64,000 nucleotides of DNA from Burkholderia sp. PAMC 26561 (lineage in GTDB: Bacteria; Pseudomonadota; Gammaproteobacteria; Burkholderiales; Burkholderiaceae), in NCBI RefSeq assembly GCF_001557535.2, contig NZ_CP014309.1, positions 372,001-436,000 on the forward strand, written 5' to 3'. Numbering within the stretch: position 1 is the first letter of the stretch; each line of letters opens with the position of its first letter. The notes beneath the pieces were generated by a model, which was given only the letters and a program-made list of their open reading frames with translations, was not told where the DNA came from and searched no databases. The position numbers and the translations under genes are program-made. Shown one piece after another: positions 29,210 through 39,254 of the stretch.

Positions 29210-29956
29210 ATGACACCGGGACAACCTTCCGACACCAGTGAAAGCACGGAACAGCAGACACTAACGAGTCGTCGCAGGCTAATTGCAGGCGTTGGTTTGC
29301 TTGGAGCAGCACTTGCGACACTTGGCGAAAGGGCCTGGTCGCAGGATCAAGTGCATGGGAGTTATAGCAACGCGGCCATCGCACTTCCTACTGGTCCGGC
29401 TGTTGATAACCAAGATGCAGAAATCAAAGCCGTCAAGATCGCTCGTGCGATGAGGGCCGGCCCATATGAAATTACTAAGGATGCCACGATTGCCGAGATG
29501 GACCGCCAAGGCAGCTTAACAACTGTCCTACGTAAAGGAACGAACGAGTGGGTCTGTACTCCCGGCAATGAGAACCGAGTTGGCGATCCCCCGATGTGCG
29601 TAGATCGTATCGGTATGCAGTGGTTTAACGACGTTATAGCGGGAAAACCTCGTCCGTCCAATACGACCCCCGGCCTTTGCTACATGCTTTGCGGTGCGAC
29701 TCAGCATAGCAACACCAATGCACTCGACCAAACAAGTCCTGCGATCCCAATCGGCCCGCATTGGATGATACTTTGGCCGTTCGATTCGACGCACTGTGGA
29801 CTGCCGACCAATGTACGGGACGCCGGCGCATGGATAATGTTTCCAGGGACCCCTTACGCGTATCTACACGTCTGTGGATCTCCGTGGGTCGGGAACACCT
29901 ATTTGCCGGGAGATCAGGCAATTTGGACGATGCAGTATGAGAAAACTTCGGGATAG
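29210..29956 (+). CDS. Tat-exported protein of unknown function
   Basis: The 248-residue product starts at the ATG at 29210, preceded by a CTGAGGA site; an upstream GTG/TTG extension looks artificial. Residues about 20-45 (SRRRLIAGVGLLGAALATLG) form a twin-arginine signal ending near AWSQ. The mature part is rich in Cys (about seven), Trp and Pro, with CTPGNENRVGDPPMC, GLCYMLCGATQHSN and PHWMILWPFDSTHCG. It has no recognised catalytic motif. Tat export implies folding, possibly with a cofactor or disulfides, before or after export. It has no operon partner. Confidence 0.7.
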   Translation: MTPGQPSDTSESTEQQTLTSRRRLIAGVGLLGAALATLGERAWSQDQVHGSYSNAAIALPTGPAVDNQDAEIKAVKIARAMRAGPYEITKDATIAEMDRQGSLTTVLRKGTNEWVCTPGNENRVGDPPMCVDRIGMQWFNDVIAGKPRPSNTTPGLCYMLCGATQHSNTNALDQTSPAIPIGPHWMILWPFDSTHCGLPTNVRDAGAWIMFPGTPYAYLHVCGSPWVGNTYLPGDQAIWTMQYEKTSG

Positions 29957-30432
29957 GGTGCTGACCCTCCTACCGCTTGACAATCGTCTCCGTCACGTGC
30001 GATAGGTTTTTTTGGCGGCTTGCAAGGCGACTTGATTCAGTGCCTTAGTAATCGTTGATGCCGAAAGCTGCTAGGTCATCGTTTTGGTCGTACGCTCTTC
30101 GAAGTCCTCGGCAGGCGGACACAATGTCCCGTGCAATGCGGTGTCACTGTCCGCCTCGCCCCCGACTTTTTCGATTACGGTGACTGGAAGCTCCCTCATA
30201 CAATCGCAGCGTCGCAATCAAGAGAAAAAATAAGTTGCTAACCTGCCCTGAGGTCGGCTTAAAAATATGCGCCACGAGCGTCTGCTCAGCGTGGGCGATT
30301 GGCATGCTGCTCCGCCGACGATTTTCCCGGTATATCACAAGTCTAAGATGCGACGGAAGGTACCGATTGGGCAGAACGGGATGCTGGTTAGTCGTGCTGA
30401 ACTGGCTGACCGTATCGGCGCCTGCTTTGCGC
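29957..30432. other. Intergenic region, nothing recognised
   Basis: About 475 bp between the Tat protein and the convergent efflux operon. Short frames here are not supported by motifs or ribosome sites. Confidence 0.45.
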
Positions 30433-31356
30433 TCAGCCTCGGGTTTGTGCTTTGGTTTTCCCATTCGTGTTCGTTGTGCGAGCACCGCTGGGATTGGCGT
30501 CTACTGAGACTGTAGCCGTCCGTCCAGGTATCAATGCGAGATCTGAAGGCACCTGATCGATGCGGACGCGTACGGGGAAACGCTGAGCAAGGCGAACCCA
30601 GGAGAATGTAGGCGCAACTGAGGGAAGCAAATTCGCTGTCTGAGAGCGCTGGTCGTCGGCAATGCCCGCTGAAATACTCTCAACGTGGCCGACGAGCACC
30701 CGATCGTCACCCATCAGTTCAACCCGTGCCGCACTGCCAACGTGTATGTGGCGTAGTTTTGTCTCCTCAAAATACCCTTCGACGCGGAGTGAGTCTTTAT
30801 CGATCAAGGCGAGCGCTTGTGTACCTGAGCCGATGAAGTCACCGGGATGCAAGTCCAGGTTGGTTACGATCCCGTTGACGCTTGCCCGAACTGCGGTGCG
30901 AGATACGTTGAGCGCGGCTGTGCTTCGGGAAGCGATAGCCTGATCGACGCTGGCCAGAGCGGTTTGAACCCTAGCGGTATTCTGCTCATGCGTCTCTACC
31001 GACACTAGGTCCCCGAGCGCCAGATCCCGCTTTGCTTCTCGTCGTGCCTGGTTCAACGTCGCCCGGGCGCTTTCAATTGCGGCGTCATCGGCTGCGAGCG
31101 CATCGCTGTAGCGCGGTCGGTCGACCACAAACAAGAGTTGACCGATCTTGACTTCCTCGTTGTCGTGGATTGCTACGAGGGTTACCAGACCGCCCACGTC
31201 AGGCGCAACGCGCACTATGTCGGCGCGAACGTGTCCGTCGCGCGTCCATGGTTGAGTTTCGTAGCGTTGCCATATTGCGACTGCTGCAACCACCGCAGTG
31301 ATCACTAACGCCAAAGTGAATAGCCATCGGGACAAGGCGGCAAGCATTCGCTTCAT
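30433..31356 (-). CDS. aaeA: HlyD-type membrane fusion protein, AaeA-like
   Basis: About 307 residues: one N-terminal membrane helix (LFTLALVITAVVAAVAIW), a lipoyl half-domain (GHVRADIVRVAPDVGGLV), a coiled coil, the second lipoyl half (VRASVNGIVTNLDLHPGDFIGSG) and a beta-barrel (VEGYFEETKLRHIHVGSAARV). This is the periplasmic adaptor of an efflux pump for hydroxylated aromatic carboxylic acids. The ATG at 31356 has a GCAGGAG site and overlaps the stop of the DUF1656 gene by four bases. It is the last gene of an aaeB-aaeX-aaeA style operon. Confidence 0.87.
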   Translation of the reverse strand: MKRMLAALSRWLFTLALVITAVVAAVAIWQRYETQPWTRDGHVRADIVRVAPDVGGLVTLVAIHDNEEVKIGQLLFVVDRPRYSDALAADDAAIESARATLNQARREAKRDLALGDLVSVETHEQNTARVQTALASVDQAIASRSTAALNVSRTAVRASVNGIVTNLDLHPGDFIGSGTQALALIDKDSLRVEGYFEETKLRHIHVGSAARVELMGDDRVLVGHVESISAGIADDQRSQTANLLPSVAPTFSWVRLAQRFPVRVRIDQVPSDLALIPGRTATVSVDANPSGARTTNTNGKTKAQTRG

Positions 31357-31571
31357 ATACTTAACTCCTGCAAACCTGAGCTGCATGCAACGACGAGGCC
31401 CATGACGATTATAAGAAGAGCAAGATCCACCAAGGGCCGATAGGCGAAAAAACGGTATAGCTTCAAAATTGAAATTAACGCTGACAAGAACGCAAAAACA
31501 ACAAGCGATATGATGCCTAGAAATACAAGCACGGGCAGGTACACCCCGCCAAGAGACACCTCCCCGATCAT
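31353..31571 (-). CDS. aaeX: DUF1656 inner-membrane protein, AaeX-like
   Basis: A 72-residue protein with two membrane helices (LPVLVFLGIISLVVFAFLSA and a second near VDLALLIIVMGLVVACS) and the family opening MIGEVSLGGVYLP. It overlaps the genes on both sides by four bases (aaeB-like upstream, aaeA-like downstream). AaeX-type proteins accompany AaeA/AaeB pumps, but their role is unknown. Confidence 0.87.
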   Translation of the reverse strand: MIGEVSLGGVYLPVLVFLGIISLVVFAFLSALISILKLYRFFAYRPLVDLALLIIVMGLVVACSSGLQELSI

Positions 31572-33598
31572 AATTGCGCCTCGCCTATCGTCGCGCTTGG
31601 GAAGAGATTACAACGTAAGCTAGTGATCAGCGTGGCGGCGGCCCGCCGGCGCGCCAAGTCCGGATCGCCACCAACGTCGTGAACCAAGCTGTCCAGCATT
31701 GCCAGCAGCTCGGGTTTCGGCTGGGCGCCCATATCTCGAGCGCGCTCGGAATAGAAGTCAGCTATTGCCTTTAATACTTCTCCCATAGTCGCCCGCCGAC
31801 TGAGTGGGGACTGATCCATCAAAATCCGCAGCTCGCCCGCGACTAAACCAATGCGCAAGTCCTGTAATGCGTCGACCACTGAACTATCTGGCTCTCCCGG
31901 CTGCGCAGTAGACCGCGTGGCGACCATGCTAATGCGATCAAGCATACGGCTCACCCATGGAGCAAGTTCATTAAATCGTCCTTCAGTGCGCCCAATCACG
32001 TCACGAAATCCAGCTTGGCGTAGGCGCCGAACAGCCTCTTGGTCGCCAAACGTTCTAAAGATAGAAAGCGTCACAATTGCGAATGCAGTGCCGACATTTT
32101 GAGCAATTGCACCATTGATGAAACCGGGGAAGTCGCGGCTGTATGTGGCATTCAATCCGACCGTATTGATTAGGCCGATCAAGGCGCCGAGAGCGAGCAA
32201 TGAGATCGGTGGGCGTGCTAGCGCGCTTCCTAGAAACAAAAGCGACGGTGCGAGTACGGCTGCGAGCATGACAAAATCGGTCACACGTGGGAACACCACA
32301 TACCCATAGGCTGTCGCGAGGCAGCTCCCGGCTATTGATCCTATGAGAAATTTCTTCGCTGCCGCGGTCGGGTTATCCGTGGGTCCGAAGAGGGCACAGG
32401 TCACGCCGGCGATGAGTGCGGCCACTGCGCCGTCGACCCATTCAGTCGCGATCCAAAAAGTGCATGCAAGTAGAACCGTTATAGCGGCACCTACCGCCGA
32501 CCTTGTCGCGGCTCCTACGTCAGTGTGGAACGACCGGCTACCTGCGGTTTCGATCAACCCGGCGGTTATTCCCTGATCGTCAGATTTGACGTTATAAATC
32601 GAATTCGACAAAAGGAAAGCGTTGCGATGTGCCTCTATTAGCTCAATCAATCTGACAGTCAGATTGACAGTGACCATGTCTCTCCACTGCCAAGAGTTCT
32701 CGACGCTGGGTTCCAGGCGTCGTGCTTGTTCGATTAACGCGCCTGCCTGTGCGCCGAACGAGGCGTTTTCGCGATCGGATAGCCATTCGATCACGCGTTC
32801 AAGTAGACCCGCAAATCCGGCGGGAAGACCACTTTGATCTCTTAACAGAACGTCGATTCTGTCTTCGACGGCACGGACTACCCCAACCATAAGAGACAAC
32901 TGTTGCTGCAGCGCGCGAATCACGTCGACGCGAGGCACAGACCTACCCATGTCGTATGGCAGATGGTACGACAGCTGCTGAAGCTCGTTGATGTCAAGTA
33001 CTACACGTTGGCGCTCGCGCCGAAAGGTTTGACTCCGTTCACCGGATAGCGCCCTAATAGTCCACGCTTTCGTGTTGTTTCTAATTTCGCGGACGCGAAC
33101 CTTCAGCTGCCTCGTTACCGTCGAGGGAAAAATGAAAGCGTGGACGAACCCCGCCACGACGATGCCAATCACGATCTCTTGCACTCGCAAAATAGCGGTG
33201 TTGAAAATTACCCCTGGGGCATTGACACTCGGGAAGCCGATGATACTAGTGGTATAGCCAGCCAAAAGGAAAGTGTAAGCCCGTGGTGTGCGGTCCAGAG
33301 CGGAGGCAAACATGCACACGCCTAGCCAAGTTGCCATTGCTAGACTTAATACCACCGGTTGGTTGACGAAATTGGGAACAAGCACAACCGCTGCGGCCCC
33401 TCCCAAGATCGTTCCGGCAAGACGGTACGCTGATTTAGAAAGGACGGCGCCTGCGAATGGCTGAGAGACAAGATATACCGTCGTTATAGCCCAGAAAGGA
33501 CGCGCTAGTCCGATCTCGAGCGCGATCCAATACGCGAGAATTGCTGCTACAAAACTACGCAGCGAGAATAGCGTGGGTCCGAGATCTGCATTTTTCAT
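31568..33598 (-). CDS. aaeB: FUSC-family aromatic acid exporter, AaeB-like
   Basis: A 676-residue inner-membrane protein with two sets of about five to six membrane helices separated by a long cytoplasmic region, the FUSC layout. FWAITTVYLVSQPFAGAVLS and KSAYRLAGTILGGAAAVVLV in the first half, and a repeat-like second half (SAVGAAITVLLACTFWIATEWVDGAVAALIAG) are characteristic. With the AaeX- and AaeA-like genes it should form an exporter for compounds such as p-hydroxybenzoate. The outer-membrane factor is encoded 500 bp upstream on the same strand. Confidence 0.87.
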   Translation of the reverse strand: MKNADLGPTLFSLRSFVAAILAYWIALEIGLARPFWAITTVYLVSQPFAGAVLSKSAYRLAGTILGGAAAVVLVPNFVNQPVVLSLAMATWLGVCMFASALDRTPRAYTFLLAGYTTSIIGFPSVNAPGVIFNTAILRVQEIVIGIVVAGFVHAFIFPSTVTRQLKVRVREIRNNTKAWTIRALSGERSQTFRRERQRVVLDINELQQLSYHLPYDMGRSVPRVDVIRALQQQLSLMVGVVRAVEDRIDVLLRDQSGLPAGFAGLLERVIEWLSDRENASFGAQAGALIEQARRLEPSVENSWQWRDMVTVNLTVRLIELIEAHRNAFLLSNSIYNVKSDDQGITAGLIETAGSRSFHTDVGAATRSAVGAAITVLLACTFWIATEWVDGAVAALIAGVTCALFGPTDNPTAAAKKFLIGSIAGSCLATAYGYVVFPRVTDFVMLAAVLAPSLLFLGSALARPPISLLALGALIGLINTVGLNATYSRDFPGFINGAIAQNVGTAFAIVTLSIFRTFGDQEAVRRLRQAGFRDVIGRTEGRFNELAPWVSRMLDRISMVATRSTAQPGEPDSSVVDALQDLRIGLVAGELRILMDQSPLSRRATMGEVLKAIADFYSERARDMGAQPKPELLAMLDSLVHDVGGDPDLARRRAAATLITSLRCNLFPSATIGEAQL

Positions 33599-34097
33599 GG
33601 TTTATCAGTGTACATGCATCTAATTTTGAAAACCTTAGCGATGTGCACTCGTCGTGTTGTCAACAGGATGCGTAGTTCGTTCGTACAGCTCCCGCGTTGG
33701 GGCGTTATTGGACGGCGACGAGAATCCATTATTCGACTAGGTCTAGTCCAGTATCCTCGGGAAATGGATGTGCCGGTACATCAAAAGTTGTCTTTTTAGA
33801 GCAACTCTTTCAATAATTTTTTGGCATTCATACAATCATCATGGCGTTATGAGTGAGTGAGGCTGAATACCGAGCTTTTTTAGAAAAGCCCACTTACAAC
33901 GAAAGCAAACCCAGCGAGCCTGCAGCTAGCTGAGTCGTCTGGGCGTTGCCCTTCTCAGATGCGCAACACGACTGAGTCTCGCATCGTCGACCAATATAGT
34001 TACGCTCCAGCCGTATTGAACACGATGCGGGCCGGCAGTGGTCCGTATAACTAGATATTGGTTCGATGCCGGTATCAGGGACTGTCAGACGCAATCG
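33599..34097. other. Spacer between outer-membrane factor and FUSC exporter genes
   Basis: About 500 bp with no supportable gene. It probably carries the promoter of the exporter operon on the minus strand; a TTGACA is present at 33658-33663 on that strand but no convincing -10 at standard spacing. Confidence 0.45.
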
Positions 34098-35594
34098 TCA
34101 ATTAGGTCCACGTTGTTCGGGGTGAACGATCGCGGGCCCGCTTGAGTCGACGCTGTATTCCCGCTCGCGCTCCCGCTCCCACCCACCGCCTAGCGCGAGG
34201 AACAGGTTCGCTTGATCGATCGCCACCTGTCCTTCGGAGGCTGCGACCTGCGCGCGAGTCCCGGTTAGCGTGCGAGTCGCATCTAGGTCGGAAATGAATG
34301 ACTGCCGGCCGCCGACATACGACCGGTGCGTTTCGTCGGCCGACTCTGTAGCTGACTTAAGCGCGGCACGTAAAGCTTCGGCTCGGGTATAGTCGGCAAC
34401 GTAGGTGGCTAGAGTCGTCTCCGTTTCGCGTAAAGCATTTAAGACGACGCCGTCAAAATGCGCGAGCGCCGCTGTGCTCGTATCTTCCGCCTCATGCACG
34501 CGACCGCGGGCACCGTTGGTAGGGAAGGTCCAACTGATGAGAGGGCCGAAGCTCCAATGATTGGTCGATAACATCCCTAAGTCTTCGAGTACACCGGTTG
34601 TCCCAGCCGACGCTCCGAAAATTACGGTCGGATAAAGCGCACCGGTGGCTACGCCGACCCGCGCCGTCGAAGCCGCAAGTTGCCGCTCTGCCTCACGTAC
34701 ATCCGGGCGACGCATAAGCAATGTGGCTCCGTCGCCTACTGGCAGTGCTTGCTTTATCTGGGGGACCGCGTTGCACGTGAGCACAGCAGGCGGCAGATCC
34801 GACGGAGCACGCGCAAGCAACATCGCGAGTTGGTACTGCGCCATTTTGCGGCGACCTGTATAGCTGGGGATTTCCGCCGCCAGGGACTGGAGCTGGGTCT
34901 GTCCGTTCGTCACATCCGGTCGATTGCCGCGTCCGGCATTGCGCAGTCGGCGCGAGACGTCGACGCGCTGCCTCTGCAGTGCAAGCGATTGCTCCGCGAT
35001 GGCCAGTTGTTCCGCCGCCAAGCAATTTTCGATGTAAGCGCGTACGACGTCGGCCACGACGGTAATACGCGTGAGGTCCTCAGCCGCCTGAGTTGCTTCG
35101 CCGTCGGCATTCGCGGCCTCTACGCCACGGCGCAGCTTGCCAAATAGATCGAACTCATAGGAAATCTTGATGCCGACATCTCCTTCGTTTGCCACCGGCA
35201 CCTTGCTGAAGATCAGGTACTGCTCGCCAGACTCTTGCGCTCGCTCGAATGCTGCGGACGCGCTACCAGAAAATCCCCCTTGGGCCTCCGCGACGCGAAG
35301 TGCTTCTTGATATCTTGCAAGATTAGCGGCGGCGACACGCAAGTCGGTGTTCGAATTCAGTGCATCACTGACGAGTTGTTCAAGAAGCGGATCGTCGTAT
35401 AGATGCCACCAGTCGGAGGGGACCTGCTCTTGCGCGATATGCTGTCCGTCGACATCTGGAAGCGACGCGTGGGCGAAAGGGGCGTTGAGGACGGCGGATT
35501 TTGGTAGCGAATAGTTCGGTCCAACGGTGCAGCCGCATGCGACCAGCAACAGTGCTACCAATGACAGATCAGGGAGTATGCTCAAGCGCTTCAT
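34098..35594 (-). CDS. NodT/OprM-family outer-membrane efflux lipoprotein
   Basis: About 498 residues. The ATG at 35594 gives a lipoprotein signal (LSLVALLLVACGC) followed by TVGPNYSLPKS, the usual RND outer-membrane factor opening. Two repeated outer-membrane-efflux domains follow, with VPSDWWHLYDDPLLEQLV, RPDVREAERQLAASTARVGVA and TLTGTRAQVAASEGQVAID. It would form the trimeric channel for the AaeXAB-like pump transcribed downstream in the same direction. Whether they share a transcript across the 500-bp gap is uncertain. Confidence 0.87.
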   Translation of the reverse strand: MKRLSILPDLSLVALLLVACGCTVGPNYSLPKSAVLNAPFAHASLPDVDGQHIAQEQVPSDWWHLYDDPLLEQLVSDALNSNTDLRVAAANLARYQEALRVAEAQGGFSGSASAAFERAQESGEQYLIFSKVPVANEGDVGIKISYEFDLFGKLRRGVEAANADGEATQAAEDLTRITVVADVVRAYIENCLAAEQLAIAEQSLALQRQRVDVSRRLRNAGRGNRPDVTNGQTQLQSLAAEIPSYTGRRKMAQYQLAMLLARAPSDLPPAVLTCNAVPQIKQALPVGDGATLLMRRPDVREAERQLAASTARVGVATGALYPTVIFGASAGTTGVLEDLGMLSTNHWSFGPLISWTFPTNGARGRVHEAEDTSTAALAHFDGVVLNALRETETTLATYVADYTRAEALRAALKSATESADETHRSYVGGRQSFISDLDATRTLTGTRAQVAASEGQVAIDQANLFLALGGGWEREREREYSVDSSGPAIVHPEQRGPN

Positions 35595-35883
35595 ATATGG
35601 TGCTCGTAAGAAGTCTTTCTCGAACGCGAAATGCGTTTCCAAGGGCGCCTTCGCGCATGACCACGGTAGCTAAATCACATACACTGCTGAAGGAGCCGGT
35701 TCGGCGCGGGGCACATCTTCCCACATCTCCCACCTCCGGCGTAGCGTGCCGATTAAGAAATCAACAACGGTGAAGATCGCACATGATGGCGGTCCCACCG
35801 GCGAATATCCAAGGAAGATGCTCGGTAGACCGACCTTAAGACCCCCGCGCACTACAGCCGTGTCTGCCGGCTCAAAATTCGCT

Positions 35884-36426
35884 TCACCGGGGCGGCAAGT
35901 TCTTCCAAAAAGTATTAGCCGCGTCCAGGCCTATACTCAGGAAATTGTCCATGGCGGCCTTGTTCAGATTTCCGTTCGAGTCTCTAGTGTACGAGTCCAT
36001 AAGGTCGTTGAACACGTGGCTTCCACTCGCAATGCTGTTGCTAACCCCCGTAACAAATTCGCTAAGCGATACCTGCCCATCTTTAGACGTGTCGAAGGTT
36101 TGGAAGAGTTGCTTCGCAGCGTCAGCCGATACGCCGACTCGTGCAAGCTGAGACTGGAACTGATCAGGTGACAGCGAACCGTCGTTGTTCTTGTCTCCTT
36201 GCGAGAACATCTGGGGAGCCCATGCCACGGCCAAAGGCATCGATTGCATTGTCTGACTCTCGGCTGCTCCGGTGGTAGTGTTGGTGGCCGTTATCGTCTG
36301 CTGGGAAATGAACCCTTGAAGGGTGGATGTATCCGGAGAATCCGATGAAGTGGAAGTTTTATTTTGCGCAGAATTGGCGTACCCCTGATAAGCCGACGTC
36401 AGACTGTTCAAGGAGGAGATAGACAT
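35884..36426 (-). CDS. EF-hand calcium-binding protein
   Basis: The start at 36426 has a strong AAAAGGA site; the frame upstream is non-coding. The 180-residue product has a Ser/Thr/Gln-rich N-terminus (MSISSLNSLTSAYQGYANSA) without a classic signal peptide, and then calcium-binding loops DKNNDGSLSPDQF, DTSKDGQVSLSEF and a weaker DSNGNLNKAAMDNFL. The architecture resembles EF-hand proteins of plant-associated bacteria such as XopAW of Xanthomonas, so type III secretion is a possibility, but no secretion gene is nearby. Function unknown. Confidence 0.75.
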   Translation of the reverse strand: MSISSLNSLTSAYQGYANSAQNKTSTSSDSPDTSTLQGFISQQTITATNTTTGAAESQTMQSMPLAVAWAPQMFSQGDKNNDGSLSPDQFQSQLARVGVSADAAKQLFQTFDTSKDGQVSLSEFVTGVSNSIASGSHVFNDLMDSYTRDSNGNLNKAAMDNFLSIGLDAANTFWKNLPPR

Positions 36427-36788
36427 GGCGGATCCTTTTAATATGAGTGATCTTTGGAGTGCAGGAGGTTGCTGCACGCCGTGCAGGCACCCAATCTGGA
36501 TTACGGATCGTTTCCATATAACTTTAGGGTTTGCGTTGCGGATTATCGAGTTTCGCAGTCTGCGCGAAAGTGGCTCTCGGAAAGCCACAGTGCAGGAACG
36601 GTGCCGACGCGTAGCAAGCCACGCACGGCGTTGACCTCGTCAAGAGGCGCTTGGGCGCGCTTGCCAGCCCCTAGCTGCGAGAACGACGCTGCCAAACCCG
36701 TCGCGCTAGGATAGTTTTTGCAGGTCCTCGATTCCACTACAATACGGCCTCACTATCCCGAATAGAAGCAATCAATTTATGGAGCAAA

Positions 36789-37367
36789 ATGGGACACTCG
36801 CAGGCTGACAAAATTGCTACTCACAAACGTATTGTCGAAACGGCGGCGAAGCGATTTCGCGAATTTGGGTTGGAGGGTGTCAGTGTCGCCGACGTGATGA
36901 GCGATGTGGGCCTTACGGTGGGCGGCTTCTACAAACACTTCCGGTCGCGAGACGATATGATTTGCGAAGCATTGTCTGAGGCGCTCAGAGATATTGGGCC
37001 TTGGAAGGCAGCTATTGCAACCGACCCGCAGCAGGCGATGCTCGGCTATGTGTCCGAACGGCACAGGGACAATATCTCGGCATGCTGTCCGATCGCGGCG
37101 CTGGTCAACGATGTAAGCCGCGGTACGGTGCAGACTCGCGAAATCTATACAGGCCAGGTACGTCGCGTCTTTGATCTCCTGGAAAAGTCGATCGCCAAGG
37201 AACACCATTCCGACAGACGTCCTCAGGCTATGCTCGCCTTTAGCGCGTGCGTCGGTGCAATCGCCCTCTCCCGGGCGGTGTCAGACCCAGAGCTTTCGAA
37301 GCAGATCCTCGACGGGGTCGCGCGCCAGTTGGTTGAACTGTTCGAACCTCGGCCGAAGATAAAATAG
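36789..37367 (+). CDS. TetR/AcrR-family regulator
   Basis: A 192-residue protein with an N-terminal helix-turn-helix (RIVETAAKRFREFGLEGVSV then VMSDVGLTVGGFYKHFRSRD) and a helical sensor domain containing CCPIAALVNDVSRG. This subgroup often controls efflux or stress genes. A GGAG site lies 5 nt before the ATG. It is divergent from the EF-hand gene and could act on that gene or on the efflux set to its left. Confidence 0.85.
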   Translation: MGHSQADKIATHKRIVETAAKRFREFGLEGVSVADVMSDVGLTVGGFYKHFRSRDDMICEALSEALRDIGPWKAAIATDPQQAMLGYVSERHRDNISACCPIAALVNDVSRGTVQTREIYTGQVRRVFDLLEKSIAKEHHSDRRPQAMLAFSACVGAIALSRAVSDPELSKQILDGVARQLVELFEPRPKIK

Positions 37368-37824
37368 TGCTTGTTTCTGCCGTTCGACCCGTTAAGGATT
37401 TCGCGTAAACGCGTATATGCAGGTATTTGAACGTGCACCACCGTTACCTCGCTTGGGCGGGTAAGGAGACCGCTGGCGTCGACATTTTCCGATTTAACTC
37501 GCTGGCAAAATCGTCGAGCATTGGGACACGCTGAAGCCGGTTCCTGAATCGTCCGACAAAACAAATGCAATGTTCTAGAAGCGAGATGCTAAGTTCGCCG
37601 TCTGGCGGGGAGTGATCGCTAACTGCTCGCTGCCCGACGGTGCGTCGGCGTCACCGCGCACGATGGCGGCGAGACAAACGAAGCGATTGGCCAGCGCCGC
37701 CGACAGCGAATTGCCACCAAATTGTGGCGTCTGCACAAAAATAACACGATAGCCCCAATCTGGAATCTGAGATGAATATGTGCGTATACTCCACCTTGAA
37801 AACGATTTTACTTGAGAGGTGCAG
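37368..37824. other. Intergenic region with a TATA-rich motif
   Basis: About 455 bp between the TetR and MarR genes. It contains aaacgcgtatatgcaggtat (37408-37427), similar to catacgggtatatttgcagg in the prpF-gntR spacer. No gene is supported. Confidence 0.4.
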
Positions 37825-38271
37825 ATGGAATTGCCGCAATGCAGCTGTTCGTCGCTACGTAGCGCGACACGGGCGCTTTCACTTGCGTTTGACGATGCAT
37901 TGCGGCCGAGCGGGCTACGTGTGACGCAATTTGCGATCTTGTCAGGTTTAGCTGTGATCGGGGAGCTTCCATTAAGCACACTTGCTGATTTGATGGTGAT
38001 GGACAGAACGACGCTTGGAAGGAATCTCAAACCGCTACAACGCGATGAGTTGGTAGACATAAACATCGGCACCGATCGTCGTGAGCGACTCGTAAGTATC
38101 ACCCCGGGTGGACGCAAGACGTTCATGCGCGCCATGCCTCTCTGGGAGGACGTGCAGCGGCGCTTTGAAAAAAAGGTTGGCAAGCGTGAAGCAAAAGAGC
38201 TTCGTGACAAAATGGTCACGCTTGTGAATGTTGGTCGCCAGCTTGCGGAAGAAAACCAGAAAGCGGGCTAA
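37825..38271 (+). CDS. MarR-family regulator
   Basis: A 148-residue winged-helix regulator: SGLRVTQFAILSGLAVIG, the recognition helix PLSTLADLMVMDRTTLGRNL, KPLQRDELVDI and the wing GTDRRERLVSITPGGRKTF. The N-terminus has CSCSS cysteines, which could sense oxidants or thiol-reactive compounds. The ATG at 37825 was chosen because it follows a GAGAGG site; a GTG two codons upstream is possible. It is closely similar in layout to the second MarR at about 41 kb. Target genes are unknown. Confidence 0.87.
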   Translation: MELPQCSCSSLRSATRALSLAFDDALRPSGLRVTQFAILSGLAVIGELPLSTLADLMVMDRTTLGRNLKPLQRDELVDINIGTDRRERLVSITPGGRKTFMRAMPLWEDVQRRFEKKVGKREAKELRDKMVTLVNVGRQLAEENQKAG

Positions 38272-38714
38272 GTATTCCCGTGCGTTCGGCCGTCGGCGCG
38301 AATTATTTGCTCTTCGACCTTTTCCATAGCCCGTATTGGCCCTGGCGATCCCGATGTTCTGGTCGAAGGCGGCTGCTACGTAGCCACAGGACATACTTTT
38401 GAAGATTACTTTTCCGCACAGACGGGTTTGAAGATGGACTTCACGCAGGTATGTCCTTGGAGATACTGGATGCGCTCCTATTAATTTGCAAGCGGCAGCC
38501 CTGCCGGGCGGGCTCACGACGGATATTTCCGTTATCTGTACGACGCGCTACGGTCGGGCCCACTGCAATCCCTTGACCGAATGGCGGGACAGTTTGCTGC
38601 GCGCCGCCCCTGTATTAGATCTGCGGGCGTAGTTCTTTCGCGTGCCATAGCATTATCCATGCGGCGATCTCGGGTAAGCGCGCCGCGATGCACTGTGATT
38701 CAACGCCCTCGCCA
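38272..38714. other. Intergenic region, nothing recognised
   Basis: About 440 bp between convergent marR- and tetR-type genes. No motif, IS end or hairpin can be supported. Confidence 0.4.
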
Positions 38715-39254
38715 TCATAGAGCGCTGTTCCCTCCCAAACGAGCAGCAGCGTGTCGGCGAGTTCCTGGCTCGGTAGATCGCAGGTCGTTTGACAATTTCA
38801 AAAGCAATGAGCGAAACACCGCCCTGTGAGTAGCATATTTTTGTCTCACCGGATGGCCAGCGTCCCCGTAGTAGCGGGAAATAATGCTTAATGCGCGTCC
38901 CGCGTAACCGGCGCGAAGCATGCGGCGCGAGAGATCGCGGAACAGTTCGCGAATGTTCTTAGCGGGGTCGTCATCCATCGGCTCGAGTGCATCAACCCAT
39001 TGCTGCTCCTCCCTTGCTCGCAGCCACCTCGCACAATCGAGCACAAAGGCTTCACGTGAACCGAACAGACGGTACACGCTCATCTTGTTCAGTCGCGAAG
39101 CTTGCGCCAGATGTTCAATAGTGACAACGTTTAAGCCGTAACGACAAAAAAGCTCTGCAGCAACCTCCAGAAGCGCGCCACGCGCAAAGTGCGGCGGGAC
39201 CCTGGCACGTCGCTCCTTCTTCTCTTTTACCAAATTCAAAAACACGCCCTGCAT
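38715..39254 (-). CDS. TetR-family regulator in the EmrB-type efflux operon
   Basis: A 179-residue regulator with the helix-turn-helix LLEVAAELFCRYGLNVVTIEHLAQASRLNKMSVYRLFGSREA near the N-terminus, preceded by a basic stretch KEKKERRARVPP. The C-terminal half is helical. It is the third gene, 98 bp after the MFS efflux gene and on the same strand, so the operon has both a MarR and a TetR member. Confidence 0.82.
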   Translation of the reverse strand: MQGVFLNLVKEKKERRARVPPHFARGALLEVAAELFCRYGLNVVTIEHLAQASRLNKMSVYRLFGSREAFVLDCARWLRAREEQQWVDALEPMDDDPAKNIRELFRDLSRRMLRAGYAGRALSIISRYYGDAGHPVRQKYATHRAVFRSLLLKLSNDLRSTEPGTRRHAAARLGGNSAL

